A stretch of 64,000 nt of DNA from Dyella sp. BiH032 (GTDB lineage Bacteria > Pseudomonadota > Gammaproteobacteria > Xanthomonadales > Rhodanobacteraceae), in the NCBI RefSeq assembly GCF_031954525.1, contig NZ_CP134867.1, forward strand, positions 744,001 to 808,000, written 5' to 3'. How positions within the stretch are numbered: position 1 is the first letter of the stretch; each line of letters begins with the position of its first letter. A program made the translations under genes and the position numbers. Positions 1 to 8,117 of the stretch are shown piece by piece. The notes beneath the pieces are model-generated. The model did no database searches, was not told the DNA's origin, and was given only the letters and a program-made list of their open reading frames with translations.

Positions 1-683
1 CAAGACCGCGCCGCGACTTCGTCGATGTGCTTGAGCAGATCCGCGGGATCGTCGTACACGCGGAACGCGCCCGAGCTCGACAGCTCGGCCTCGCCATAGC
101 CGCCGGAGAGCAGCCCGACGCCGAGCGCCCGGGCGCGCTGCGCGGCCAGCATGTCCCAGATGCTGTCGCCGATCACCAGCGAATGCTGGATGTCCACGCC
201 CAGCTTTTCCGCTGCAGCGAGAAACAGATCCGGATCCGGCTTGGCGTGGCGCACCTGGTCGCGCGTGATCACCGGCACCTTGGACGGATCGACGCCCAGC
301 GCCTCGATGTTGTGCGCCGCCGTGGCCATGCGCCCGCTGGTGGCGATCGCCCAGGGATAGGCCTGCTCGGTCAGATACGCGAGCAGCTCGCGCGCGCCGG
401 GCAGGGGGCGAACCAGTCCCTGCGAGTGCTGCCGGTTGAATGCTTCGACGTGCCGTTGATGCAGCCGCTGCAGACGTTCCTCGGTGATCTCCAGCCCGGT
501 CTCGCGCAGCAGGATGTTGGTGAACAGGCCACCGCTCATGCCGATCTTGCGGTGGATGCGCCACACCGACAGTTCCACGCCTTCGGCGTCGAGGGCTTCC
601 TTCCAGGCAAGGACGTGCTGGTAGACGCTGTCGACCAGGGTGCCGTCGAGGTCGAACAGGAAGGCGGTTCGGGGGCGGGACAT
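1..683 (-). CDS. HAD-superfamily phosphatase (3' end outside window)
   Basis: The reading frame enters at the window edge, so the C-terminus is missing; about 227 residues are visible. The N-terminus carries HAD motif I, FLFDLDGTLVDS, in which the first Asp would be the nucleophile. A later ATSG stretch fits motif II, KPDPDLF supplies the motif III lysine, and VIGDSIWDM fits motif IV. A helical cap follows motif I, as in the phosphoglycolate phosphatase / beta-phosphoglucomutase subfamily. The ATG at 683 is preceded by a GGAG-type ribosome site. Family knowledge supports a Mg-dependent small-metabolite phosphatase in the cytoplasm. The substrate cannot be read from the sequence. Confidence 0.85.
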   Translation of the reverse strand, partial: MSRPRTAFLFDLDGTLVDSVYQHVLAWKEALDAEGVELSVWRIHRKIGMSGGLFTNILLRETGLEITEERLQRLHQRHVEAFNRQHSQGLVRPLPGARELLAYLTEQAYPWAIATSGRMATAAHNIEALGVDPSKVPVITRDQVRHAKPDPDLFLAAAEKLGVDIQHSLVIGDSIWDMLAAQRARALGVGLLSGGYGEAELSSSGAFRVYDDPADLLKHIDEVAARS

Positions 684-1046
684 GAGGGAGGTTCTCCTGT
701 GCGGGGGGCACAGTTTCGCTGATTTGGTGTGGGGGTGGTGGTGAAGGGACTGGTGTTGCGTGATGCCGCCGGTTTTGGGTTGCGGTTCGGCTGTGTCGTT
801 GTGGTGTGTGTGTCGTGTTGTTCCGCGAGCCTGGGGTTCTCCTGCCGGATATGCGTTTGTCTCTGGCGCTGCCTCTCATATAGCCGTCATTCCGGCGTAG
901 GCCGGAGGGCGCGCGTGGCGCGGAGAATGCCCGAAGGGGCGAGCGCAGCGAGTCATCCAGTGGCGACAGCGCTCGGCTGTCGCCTCATGGCCAGTCTGGT
1001 CTCGCCCCTCGCGGGGCGAGGACTTCGCTCTCCTGCCGGAGAGCGA

Positions 1047-1080
1047 GTTACTTCTTCTTGCTTGCCCAAGAAGAAGTAAC
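1047..1080. repeat. Hairpin, 14-bp perfect stem (GTTACTT family)
   Basis: The arms GTTACTTCTTCTTG (1047-1060) and CAAGAAGAAGTAAC (1067-1080) pair perfectly around a CTTGCC loop. Related hairpins lie at 35952-35987 and 36676-36731, where the arms differ in sequence but still pair. Confidence 0.75.
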
Positions 1081-1332
1081 CAAGAAGAAGGGCACCCTGC
1101 GCGGCGCCCTCCGCAGCCTTCGCTGCTCCGGGTGCGTTGAGGGCTAGCCGGGCTTTTCGACAGGGCATCCATGCCCTGATCGAAAAGGCGGGGACATCCC
1201 TGTCCCCGCCCGCCTTCGGCGGCCTGATCGTCTAGCCCTCACCGCCGCGAAGGGAACCCGGGAGATCAAGAGCGACACGGAGCGTCGCTTCGCTCGCTCT
1301 TGTTTGGTCGTTGCTGTTTGCCTCGGTATTCA

Positions 1333-1370
1333 CTTCTCCTTCCCCTCCGGGGAGAAGGCGGGATGAGGGG
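1333..1370. repeat. REP-like palindrome (CTTCTCC...GGAGAAG)
   Basis: A palindrome centred on CCCCTCCGGGG is followed by the tail GGCGGGATGAGGGG. It matches the dispersed family seen at 13586, 33153, 36177, 36385, 41758, 41827 and 46219, and lies at the distal end of the long repeat. Confidence 0.7.
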
Positions 1371-1420
1371 CGGGTGCTCGCGGAAACGTTGGTATTGCTG
1401 CGCCAATGCTCAGCGCAGCA

Positions 1421-2119
1421 TCACCCCTGCGTCAAAAACCGATACCCCACGCCCGGCTCCGTCTTCAGCCACCGCGGCGTCGTGGGATCATCGCCCAGCT
1501 TCTGCCGCAGCTTGCCGAGCACGATGCGCAGATAGTGCGTGTCCTGCACGTGCGTCGGGCCCCAGATCTCGCGCAGCAGCTGCTGTTGCGTCACCACGCG
1601 GCCGGCGTGGCGCAGCAGCATGGCGAGCACCGCGTATTCCTTGCGGGTAAGTGCGAGCGGTTCGCCATCGAGATGGACCTCGCGTCGCGCCAGGTCGATG
1701 GCGAGGCGGCCGTCGTCATAGCGCTGCGCGGCCGGCTCGGGCTCGCCCGGGCGGTTGCGCAGGAGGGCGCGCAGACGCGCCATCAACTCCTGGATGCCGA
1801 AGGGCTTGGTCACGTAATCGTTGGCGCCGGCGTCGAGCGCGCGCACCTTTTCGATCTCCGCATCGCGCACCGAAAGCATCAGCACCGGCACCTGCGTCCA
1901 CTGGCGCAGCTCGGCCAATACCTCGTGGCCCTCGCGGTCGGGCAGGCCGATATCCAGGATGACCAGGTCCGGCGAGCGCGTGGCGGCCTTGGCCAGGCCT
2001 TCCTCCGCGTTTGCCGCGAGCACCACGTCGTAGCCCTCGGCGCGCAGGCCGATGTCGAGAAACTTGCGGATCTGCGCCTCGTCGTCGATCACGAGCACGC
2101 AGGGGGCGGCAGCGGTCAT
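1421..2119 (-). CDS. kdpE: KdpE, response regulator of the potassium ATPase operon
   Basis: 232 residues, the usual OmpR/PhoB-type size. The receiver domain (about 1-115) has the acidic pair in VIDDE, the phospho-acceptor Asp56 in VILDIGLP and the conserved Lys105 in YVTKPF. A winged-helix DNA-binding domain follows (about 130-232), with VVTQQQLLREIWG and the C-terminal GVGYRF signature. The start ATG at 2119 overlaps the kdpD stop (ATGA), so the two are translationally coupled. Known role: phosphorylated by KdpD at low K+ or osmotic stress to activate the kdp promoter. A candidate operator lies at 12333-12352. Confidence 0.95.
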   Translation of the reverse strand: MTAAAPCVLVIDDEAQIRKFLDIGLRAEGYDVVLAANAEEGLAKAATRSPDLVILDIGLPDREGHEVLAELRQWTQVPVLMLSVRDAEIEKVRALDAGANDYVTKPFGIQELMARLRALLRNRPGEPEPAAQRYDDGRLAIDLARREVHLDGEPLALTRKEYAVLAMLLRHAGRVVTQQQLLREIWGPTHVQDTHYLRIVLGKLRQKLGDDPTTPRWLKTEPGVGYRFLTQG

Positions 2120-4779
2120 GGGTTCTGGGGCGGGGTCGGCAGCGGCAAGGTAATGCGGATGGTGGTGCCGGCGCCGTCGCCGGGCAAGGCCTCCACGCTG
2201 CCGCCGTGCGCGCCGATCATGCCCCGGCAGATGGCCAGGCCGAGGCCGGTGCCCTGCGGGGCGCGGTCGCCGCGCGCGACCGAATAGAACATGTCGAAGA
2301 TGCGTGCCCGCTCGTCCTCCGGAATGCCGGGGCCACGATCGCTCACATCGATGGTGAGTTTTTCGTCGGCGGTACGGACCAGCACGCGCACCGCCGCGCC
2401 GGGCGGCGAGAAGCGCGCGGCGTTTTCCAGGATGTTGAACAGCGCCTGCTCGATCAACGCAGGGTGCACGTAGAGCAGCACCGTGCCCGGCGGAAGCAGC
2501 GTATCCACCTTCAGTTCGGGGAACAGCTTGTGCAGGCGTCCGACGGCGGCGGCGACGATCTCGGCCACGTCGGTCCAGTCGCGGTTGAGCTTGAGCGTGC
2601 CATGGCCGAGGCGCGTCATGTCCAGCAGGTTCTGGATGTAGCGGTCCAGCCGCTGGCCCTCGCCGAGGATCGCATCCAGCAGTTCCTGGCGCTCGCCGGG
2701 CGGAAGCTGTTCCCAGTAGGAAGATAGCGTGCCGGCCGAGCCGATCATGGACGCGAGCGGCGAGCGCAGGTCGTGCGAGACGGAAGAAAGCAAGGCATTG
2801 CGCAGCCGCTCCGTCTCGCCCTGCACACGCGCGCCTTCGAGTTCGTCGGCCAGGCGTGCGCGTTCCAGCGCCTGGCCGATGTCCTGCACCATGGCCAGCG
2901 CCAGGCTGCGCTGGTCGGGCGAGAGGTCCTTCTGCTCCGGCGAAAAACGCATCGCGGCCACGCCTAGGGGGCGGCCCTCGCCGCCCAGGGGCAGCACCCA
3001 GCAGGGCGCGGCATTGAGCGTGTCGGTATAGCGTCCAGCGGCCTCGGCGTGGGACTCGCTCCAGTCCGCCGCGCCCAGGTCCTGCGCGGTAAGCCGGAAA
3101 TCGCGCGGCGACACGGCCGCGACCTGCAGGATCTTGGACGGATCGCGCATCAGGATCGCGGCGTCGCAACGCAGCGCCTGCGCCAGTGCCGCCGCGCCGG
3201 CGTCGCGCACGGCCGTGGCATCGGTGCTGGCGGTCAGGCGCTGGCCCAGCGCGAGCAGGGCGCGCATATGCGCGTGCGCGGAGCGCATCGATTCCACCTG
3301 GCTGGACAACCGCGTCGCCAGCCGGCTGCACACCAGCGCCGCGACGAAGAACAGGCATACCGCCAGTACGTCGTCGAAGTTGGCGATCACCAGCGTGTAG
3401 CGCGGTGGCGCGAAAAAGAAGTTGTAGCCGAGGAAGCAGAGCGTCGCCGTATAGACGGCCACCGCCATGCGCGTGCGCACCGCCACCACCAGCACGGCGG
3501 TCAGGAAGATCAGCGCCAGGTTGGCCACCGACAGGTAGCGGTCGGCAATGAAGGCCAGTCCGAATGCCGCCAGCGCGGCGAGCGTGGCGTAGATGTATTC
3601 GTCGCGCCGCCCGCGACCGCCCGGCATGCGCAGCCGCAGGCGCGACTGCAGCCGTTCGGCCGGCGTGGCGATGATGGTCAGCTCCAGGTGCGCGCCGCGT
3701 CGCAGCAGCCGCTGGGTGAGCGATATGCCGAGCATGCGCGCCAGCGGCCGCTCGCGCGTGCGGCCGAGGATGATCTGGCCGACGCCCTCGCGGCCGGCGT
3801 GCGCGAGCAGTTCGTCCGCCACGGCATGCCCGCGCAGTACCACCGTATCGCCGCCGAGCCGACGCGCCAGCCGCATGGCGGCATCGAGCTGCTCGCGCCG
3901 CTTGTCGTCCAGTTCGGTGCCGGTGGCGACGAAGGCCACGCTCCAGGGCGCGCCGCGACGCTCGGCGATGCGGCGCGCGACGCGCACCAGGTATTCGCTC
4001 TGCGCATGGCCGTCGATCGCTGCCAGCACACGCCGCCGCACCGGCATCGCGCCACCGCGTGCGAGCATGTGGCCGCGCAGGTCGCTGTCTACGTGGCCGG
4101 CCACGGTATCCACGGCCAGTTCGCGCAGCGCGCCCAGGTTGGTGGGCGAGAAGAACGCATCCAGCGCGGCCGCGGCGGTTTCCGGCACGTAGACCTTGCC
4201 CTGCTTCAGGCGCTGGATCAGCTCGCGCGGCGGCAGGTCGACCAGCACGATATCGCGCGCGCGATCGAGGAAGGCATCGGGCACGGTCTCGCGCACGGTG
4301 ACGTTGGTGATGCGCCGTACCTGGTCGTTGAGGCTTTCCAGGTGCTGCACATTGAGCGCCGTGTAGACCTCGATGCCGGCATCCAGCAGTTCGGCGATGT
4401 CCTGCCAGCGGCGCTCGTGGCGACCGCCCGGCAGATTGCGATGGGCCAGCTCGTCGACCAGGATCACCGCGGGCCTGCGCGCCAGCGCGGCGTCCAGGTC
4501 GAACTCGGTGAATTCGCGCCCGCGATAGTCGACCTGGCGACGGGGCAGCACTTCGAGCCCCTCGATGAGGGCCTGCGTCTCGGCGCGGCCGTGGGTTTCC
4601 ACCAGGCCGACCACCACGTCCACGCCCTGGCGCTTCAGTTCGCGCGCGGCCGAGAGCATGGCGAAAGTCTTGCCGACGCCGGGCGCGGCACCGAGGAAGA
4701 TCTTCAGCCGCCGGCCGCGTTCTTCCTGGACGCTGTCGAGCAGCGCATCGGCGCGCAATTCCCTCGGAAGATCAGACAT
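2116..4779 (-). CDS. kdpD: KdpD, K+/turgor-sensing histidine kinase
   Basis: 887 residues, close to the E. coli protein. The order is a KdpD N-terminal domain with Walker A GAAPGVGKT and the AVILVDELAHRN stretch, a universal-stress-like domain (about 240-370), four membrane segments (about 390-490), a GAF-like region, a dimerisation/phospho-acceptor helix with SVSHDLRSP and a C-terminal ATPase with DRGPGIP and GTGLGLAI. It autophosphorylates on the His of SHDLRSP and passes phosphate to KdpE. It lies downstream of kdpC, separated by 93 bp that contain a hairpin. Confidence 0.95.
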   Translation of the reverse strand: MSDLPRELRADALLDSVQEERGRRLKIFLGAAPGVGKTFAMLSAARELKRQGVDVVVGLVETHGRAETQALIEGLEVLPRRQVDYRGREFTEFDLDAALARRPAVILVDELAHRNLPGGRHERRWQDIAELLDAGIEVYTALNVQHLESLNDQVRRITNVTVRETVPDAFLDRARDIVLVDLPPRELIQRLKQGKVYVPETAAAALDAFFSPTNLGALRELAVDTVAGHVDSDLRGHMLARGGAMPVRRRVLAAIDGHAQSEYLVRVARRIAERRGAPWSVAFVATGTELDDKRREQLDAAMRLARRLGGDTVVLRGHAVADELLAHAGREGVGQIILGRTRERPLARMLGISLTQRLLRRGAHLELTIIATPAERLQSRLRLRMPGGRGRRDEYIYATLAALAAFGLAFIADRYLSVANLALIFLTAVLVVAVRTRMAVAVYTATLCFLGYNFFFAPPRYTLVIANFDDVLAVCLFFVAALVCSRLATRLSSQVESMRSAHAHMRALLALGQRLTASTDATAVRDAGAAALAQALRCDAAILMRDPSKILQVAAVSPRDFRLTAQDLGAADWSESHAEAAGRYTDTLNAAPCWVLPLGGEGRPLGVAAMRFSPEQKDLSPDQRSLALAMVQDIGQALERARLADELEGARVQGETERLRNALLSSVSHDLRSPLASMIGSAGTLSSYWEQLPPGERQELLDAILGEGQRLDRYIQNLLDMTRLGHGTLKLNRDWTDVAEIVAAAVGRLHKLFPELKVDTLLPPGTVLLYVHPALIEQALFNILENAARFSPPGAAVRVLVRTADEKLTIDVSDRGPGIPEDERARIFDMFYSVARGDRAPQGTGLGLAICRGMIGAHGGSVEALPGDGAGTTIRITLPLPTPPQNP

Positions 4780-4828
4780 GCGGACGCTCGAAACCCATCG
4801 GTGACGCGTAATGTAGAACCTTGCCGCT

Positions 4829-4860
4829 GCCGCCGGTTAGCCCGGGAGAACGCCGGCGGC
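4829..4860 (-). terminator. Hairpin between kdpC and kdpD
   Basis: GCCGCCGG (4829-4836) pairs with CCGGCGGC (4853-4860) around a 16-nt loop. No U-tract follows on the coding strand. It could attenuate transcription or stabilise mRNA between structural and regulatory genes; the function is inferred only. Confidence 0.35.
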
Positions 4861-4872
4861 GGCGGAAGGAGT

Positions 4873-5460
4873 TCAACGTGGCGCTTGCAAGGCGTCCAGG
4901 GCCAGGTTGAGCTGCAGCACGTTCACGCGGGGCTCGCCCAACACGCCGAGCTGGCGGTCGCTTGTGGCCTGCGCCACCAGCTGCTGCACCTTGGCCGGGT
5001 CCAGGTTCCGCACTTTCGCCACGCGCGCCAGCTGGTATTGCGCGGCGGCGGGGCTGATCTCCGGATCCAGGCCGCTGCCCGAGGCGGTGACCAGATCCAC
5101 CGGCACCGGTGCGGCGTTGCCCGGGTCGGCCGTGCGCAGCGCATCGATTCGCTGCTTGATGGCATCCGTCAGGGCAGGGTTGGTCGGCCCCTGATTGGAA
5201 CCGGTGGACGATGCGCCGTTGTTGGCCATCGGCGAGGTCGCCGACGGTCGTCCCCAGAAGTACTTCGGCTCGGTGAACGACTGTCCGATCAGGCTGGAAC
5301 CGACCGCCTTGCCGTCCTTCATCACCAGACTGCCGTTGGCTTGCGTAGGGAACAGCACCTGCGCGAGGCCGGTCGACACCAGCGGATAGGCCACGCCGGT
5401 GATGGCCGTCATCAGCAGCAGCATGACGAATGCGTTGCGGATCAACTTGAACATGGCCAT
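4873..5460 (-). CDS. kdpC: KdpC, subunit of the K+-transporting ATPase
   Basis: 195 residues, normal for the family. A single N-terminal membrane segment (about 8-33, [19 protein letters not shown]) is followed by a periplasmic domain with the family stretches [33 protein letters not shown] and [11 protein letters not shown]. KdpC stabilises the KdpFABC complex and raises its K+ affinity. Here it is not next to kdpB as in E. coli: its start lies 4 nt after the stop of a beta-barrel gene, so the two are probably translationally coupled. Confidence 0.95.
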   Translation of the reverse strand: MAMFKLIRNAFVMLLLMTAITGVAYPLVSTGLAQVLFPTQANGSLVMKDGKAVGSSLIGQSFTEPKYFWGRPSATSPMANNGASSTGSNQGPTNPALTDAIKQRIDALRTADPGNAAPVPVDLVTASGSGLDPEISPAAAQYQLARVAKVRNLDPAKVQQLVAQATSDRQLGVLGEPRVNVLQLNLALDALQAPR

Positions 5461-5464
5461 TTCC

Positions 5465-6952
5465 TCAGTAATGCAGGATCGCGTCGACCAACGCGGTCAT
5501 CTGGTGGTTCTTGCGGCCGCCGTCGTAGGCGGGGAAATCATAGGCGTGCTCGTAGCGCAGTTCCGGGCGGATCTCGAGGTCCTGGGACACCCAGTGCGTC
5601 ATGCCCACCGTGTGACTGGAATAGCGCGTGGCGAAGCCGGTGCGCTGGCCCTGCAGGTCGCGGTAGAACTCGTTGCGCACTGACAGCATGTTGCTGGGAT
5701 CCAGCTCGATATTGAGGTAGTTGACGACGCCGAACGCCGAGCTGCGGCCCAGCGGAAAATCGGGGGCTTCGCCCAGCGGATAGCCTGGCTTGCCGGTCGG
5801 CGCGTGCGACTGCGACGGGTCCGTGGCCAGCGCCTGGTCACGCACGTAGATGCGGTAGGTCTCGGTCAGCATGTGCACCTCGGGAGTGAAGCGGTGCCCC
5901 CAGGTGAGTACGAATTCCTGCAGGTTGTTATAGGTCTGCTTGGCGTGGTTGTACGACTCCACGCAGGGATAGAGCATGTCGTCGTTCGACTTGGACACCC
6001 AGCGTACGCAGGCCTGCGCACTCAGGCGGCTGGTGCTGTCCCAGATCGCCGAATCGTCGCCGCCGTGCACGCCCAGCTGCAGGGTCCACTGGTCGTTGAG
6101 CTTGGTGGTCGTGATGACACCCATGTTGGTGTAGGCGTCGACCGTGTACAGCACCGAGTGCGTCAGCAGATAGTTGTTCGGGGAAAACTGCGCCTCGATG
6201 TCAGGCAGCGAAAGATAGCGGCCGGCCGTGATCACCATGCCCTGCGCCACCCACGGGATGTACAGGTCGATGTAAGCGATCATCGGGTCGTTGCCGTAGA
6301 TCTTGCCGTTGAGCGCGCTGTTCGGACGAGGATGGTGCAGCAGCTGGTCGCTGGTGACGCCCTTCATCGTCGTGTAGTGGTAGTCGTAGCCGTACAGGTC
6401 GTCGAAATGGAAGCCCCAGTCGATGTGGTCCGTCTGCACCGTGTCCGGCACGCGCTGGATGCGGAACAGGAACTGGTCGAACTCCACGCGATTGGGACGC
6501 GTGGCATACGACAGGGGGTAGTTGGTATGGCTGGATGAGCTGATGTTCATCGAGGGGTTGATCCAGCCATAGACCTCGATGCGGTTGTCCTGCATCCAGT
6601 GGCCCACGCGCGTGCAGGCCAGGGCCTTCTCCAGCGGATACTGCGAATTCTCGTTGGGTACGCCGATCGGATACTCGACGCCGCCGAGCTGCCATTCGGC
6701 GGACGGGAATGGCGGCGAGGAGAACGGCGCGTCCAGGCCGCGCCGCTTGGGCGCGGGCGCGTTCGGATCGGCCGGTTGCGCGTCCTCGCGGTAAGCCGCG
6801 GCCAGGCGCGAGAAGAAGCCGGCGGAGCAGTCGCTGCTGGCGGCCGGTGCGGCGGCCGGTGCGGGGCCGAGGTCGTCCGCGTGGGCCATGGCCTGGGACA
6901 GCGGCGCGAAGGCGAGCAGGCAGGCGGCGGCGAGTGTTTTACGGAGTTGCAT
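5465..6952 (-). CDS. Outer membrane beta-barrel protein (BBP2/porin-2-like) within the kdp operon
   Basis: 495 residues. A signal peptide ([18 protein letters not shown], cleavage near AMA-HA) precedes a proline-rich stretch (about 30-65) and then many alternating aromatic/polar strands such as [15 protein letters not shown] and [13 protein letters not shown], ending in an aromatic residue (ILHY), typical of outer membrane barrels. It most resembles the putative beta-barrel porin-2 family (DUF1597/OmpL-like), judged by eye. The ATG at 6952 heads a good signal peptide. It lies between torF and kdpC, 4 nt before kdpC, so an outer membrane route for K+ or a co-regulated osmolyte is inferred. The substrate is unknown. 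Confidence 0.8.
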   Translation of the reverse strand: MQLRKTLAAACLLAFAPLSQAMAHADDLGPAPAAAPAASSDCSAGFFSRLAAAYREDAQPADPNAPAPKRRGLDAPFSSPPFPSAEWQLGGVEYPIGVPNENSQYPLEKALACTRVGHWMQDNRIEVYGWINPSMNISSSSHTNYPLSYATRPNRVEFDQFLFRIQRVPDTVQTDHIDWGFHFDDLYGYDYHYTTMKGVTSDQLLHHPRPNSALNGKIYGNDPMIAYIDLYIPWVAQGMVITAGRYLSLPDIEAQFSPNNYLLTHSVLYTVDAYTNMGVITTTKLNDQWTLQLGVHGGDDSAIWDSTSRLSAQACVRWVSKSNDDMLYPCVESYNHAKQTYNNLQEFVLTWGHRFTPEVHMLTETYRIYVRDQALATDPSQSHAPTGKPGYPLGEAPDFPLGRSSAFGVVNYLNIELDPSNMLSVRNEFYRDLQGQRTGFATRYSSHTVGMTHWVSQDLEIRPELRYEHAYDFPAYDGGRKNHQMTALVDAILHY

Positions 6953-6999
6953 ACATGCCTCTAAAGGATGGGCCTGGCGGCCCTCGATAACGAACCGTT

Positions 7000-7815
7000 T
7001 CAGAACGTGCGCTGCAAGGCGACGAAGGCTCGGGTGCCGCCGGCATGGCGGTACTCCCCCGCCCGGATGAAGCTGGACGTGCGGCGGTAGAAATCGCCGT
7101 TGGTGGCGTGGGTCAATCCCAGCGCGACCGACCAGCGCTCCCCGGCCTGGTACTTCAGCGTGACCCCGTAGTCGCTGTAGCTCGGGTTGCGTTCCCCGCT
7201 CGGCAGCGGCTGCGCCAGCGAGCGGCGATAGCGCGTGCGGCCCGCGTGCAGGTCCATGCTCCACCGGTCGGCCAGCGGAAGGGAGGCGTCCAGCTGCAGA
7301 TAGCCGGTACCGCGGGTGCTGCCGGTATAGCCCTGCTCGCGGTCGGCGCCGAAGTAATCGGTCGCGGCGCGGCTGTACTTCAGGGTCAGCCGCTTCCAGC
7401 TCACCGAGGCGTTGGCTTCGACCGTGGTGAAGGAGCGCGCCGGCAGGCGGGCCTGGTCGAGATTGGCGCCCGGATAGAGGTACCCGTACACGCCTGTGCG
7501 CCAGCTCCAGTCGTCATCGATGGCGCGGCCGTAGCTCGCATAGAGGTCCAGCTCCATCGTGCCGCCAGGATAGCTGTGCTCGCTGACGCTCGACCCCCAG
7601 GCGCCGGCCACGAAACCGCCGGCGGTGGCCTCGACCCCGCCCTGCACAGCGGGTCTGGCCCAGGTCTGGGTCAGGCCCCGGAACACGTAGTCCGACACGA
7701 CGCTGGCGTTGCCGCTGACGACGACGGGCGTGCTGGTTTCGTCGTCGGCGAGCGCATCGTCGGCGCCGAAGGGTGAGAACAGGATGGCCGCGGCGGCCAT
7801 CAGTTGACGCTTCAT
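7000..7815 (-). CDS. TorF-family putative porin within the kdp operon
   Basis: 271 residues. A signal peptide (MKRQLMAAAAILFSPF, cleavage near ALA-DD) is followed by the TorF-type opening VSGNASVVSDYVFRGLTQ and repeated amphipathic strands, with a terminal Phe (FVALQRTF), the usual signal for outer membrane barrel insertion. The family (TIGR02001-like) is of unproven function. The gene lies 47 bp upstream of the BBP2-like gene on the same strand and downstream of kdpB, so it should be expressed with the K+ ATPase. A role in passing K+ through the outer membrane is inferred from position. Confidence 0.85.
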   Translation of the reverse strand: MKRQLMAAAAILFSPFGADDALADDETSTPVVVSGNASVVSDYVFRGLTQTWARPAVQGGVEATAGGFVAGAWGSSVSEHSYPGGTMELDLYASYGRAIDDDWSWRTGVYGYLYPGANLDQARLPARSFTTVEANASVSWKRLTLKYSRAATDYFGADREQGYTGSTRGTGYLQLDASLPLADRWSMDLHAGRTRYRRSLAQPLPSGERNPSYSDYGVTLKYQAGERWSVALGLTHATNGDFYRRTSSFIRAGEYRHAGGTRAFVALQRTF

Positions 7816-7873
7816 GGGTTGACTCCCGCGCCGCGCTTCTTCGCGTGGCGCGCAGGTGGATGACCGCGCCGGC

Positions 7874-8083
7874 TCAGATGCCGGCGTAACCGCCGAGGGC
7901 GTACTCGTCGTCCGCGCCGGCGGACGGCTCGGTACCGTCCGGCGACCGGGCAGCTGGCGCTTCGCGCCCGCGCGTGGGCAGGGCGATGACGACGTCGCTG
8001 TCCGCGCCCGGGACCGACAGCCGCAGCTCCATGTCCGGATGGGTGGCGTCGGGCAGCGAGACGGAAAGCTTGAGCGTTTGCAT
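7874..8083 (-). CDS. Small hypothetical protein between kdpB and torF
   Basis: 69 residues, starting MQTLKLSVSLPDATHPDM and ending EYALGGYAGI. No membrane segment or known motif is seen. The N-terminal half alternates hydrophobic and polar residues as in short beta-strands; the second half is Pro/Ala/Asp-rich. The start has a GAGG ribosome site 8-10 nt upstream, and the gene fits the 302-bp gap without overlap, 34 bp after kdpB. Position suggests a cytoplasmic accessory of the operon. It could also be a chance frame in GC-rich DNA. Confidence 0.55.
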   Translation of the reverse strand: MQTLKLSVSLPDATHPDMELRLSVPGADSDVVIALPTRGREAPAARSPDGTEPSAGADDEYALGGYAGI

Positions 8084-8117
8084 GCGGAAGACCTCGATGG
8101 GATAGCGGAAATCGCGC

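Larger units (their letters stand above)
886..1389 (+). repeat. Long composite repeat, copy A
   Basis: About 500 bp matches 36363-36847 in inverted orientation. Both copies begin GTCATTCCGGCG and end near ACGTTCCC/ACGTTTCC. In order, the shared parts are a Tn-free start block, a GC hairpin around CTCGCCCCTCGCGGGGCGAG, the GTTACTT hairpin at 1047-1080, a GGGCGCC-rich block, a TTTTCGA hairpin near 1157-1186 and a terminal REP-like palindrome at 1333-1370. Copy A carries about 50 bp near 910-960 that copy B lacks. No transposase is present. Confidence 0.8.
684..1420. other. Gene-free spacer dominated by repeats
   Basis: This 737-bp stretch has no convincing gene. From 684 to about 885 it is GT-rich and unremarkable. 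From 886 it holds copy A of the long repeat, which ends next to the kdpE stop. Short open frames here are read-through of the repeat: the same frames reappear in copy B, and the sequence is built of hairpins. Confidence 0.75.

Noticed and set aside
27..722. Plus-strand frame over the HAD gene
   Set aside because: The minus-strand frame encodes HAD motifs in order, so the plus frame is a shadow.
876..1172. Short frames in the first repeat spacer that look like small proteins
   Set aside because: The same frames recur in the inverted copy at 36363-36847 and coincide with hairpins. They are repeat read-through.
3049..5715. Long plus-strand open frame opposite kdpD and kdpC
   Set aside because: It is antisense to well-supported kdp genes, has His/Gln/Arg-rich composition typical of the complement of GC-rich coding DNA, and shows no domain.
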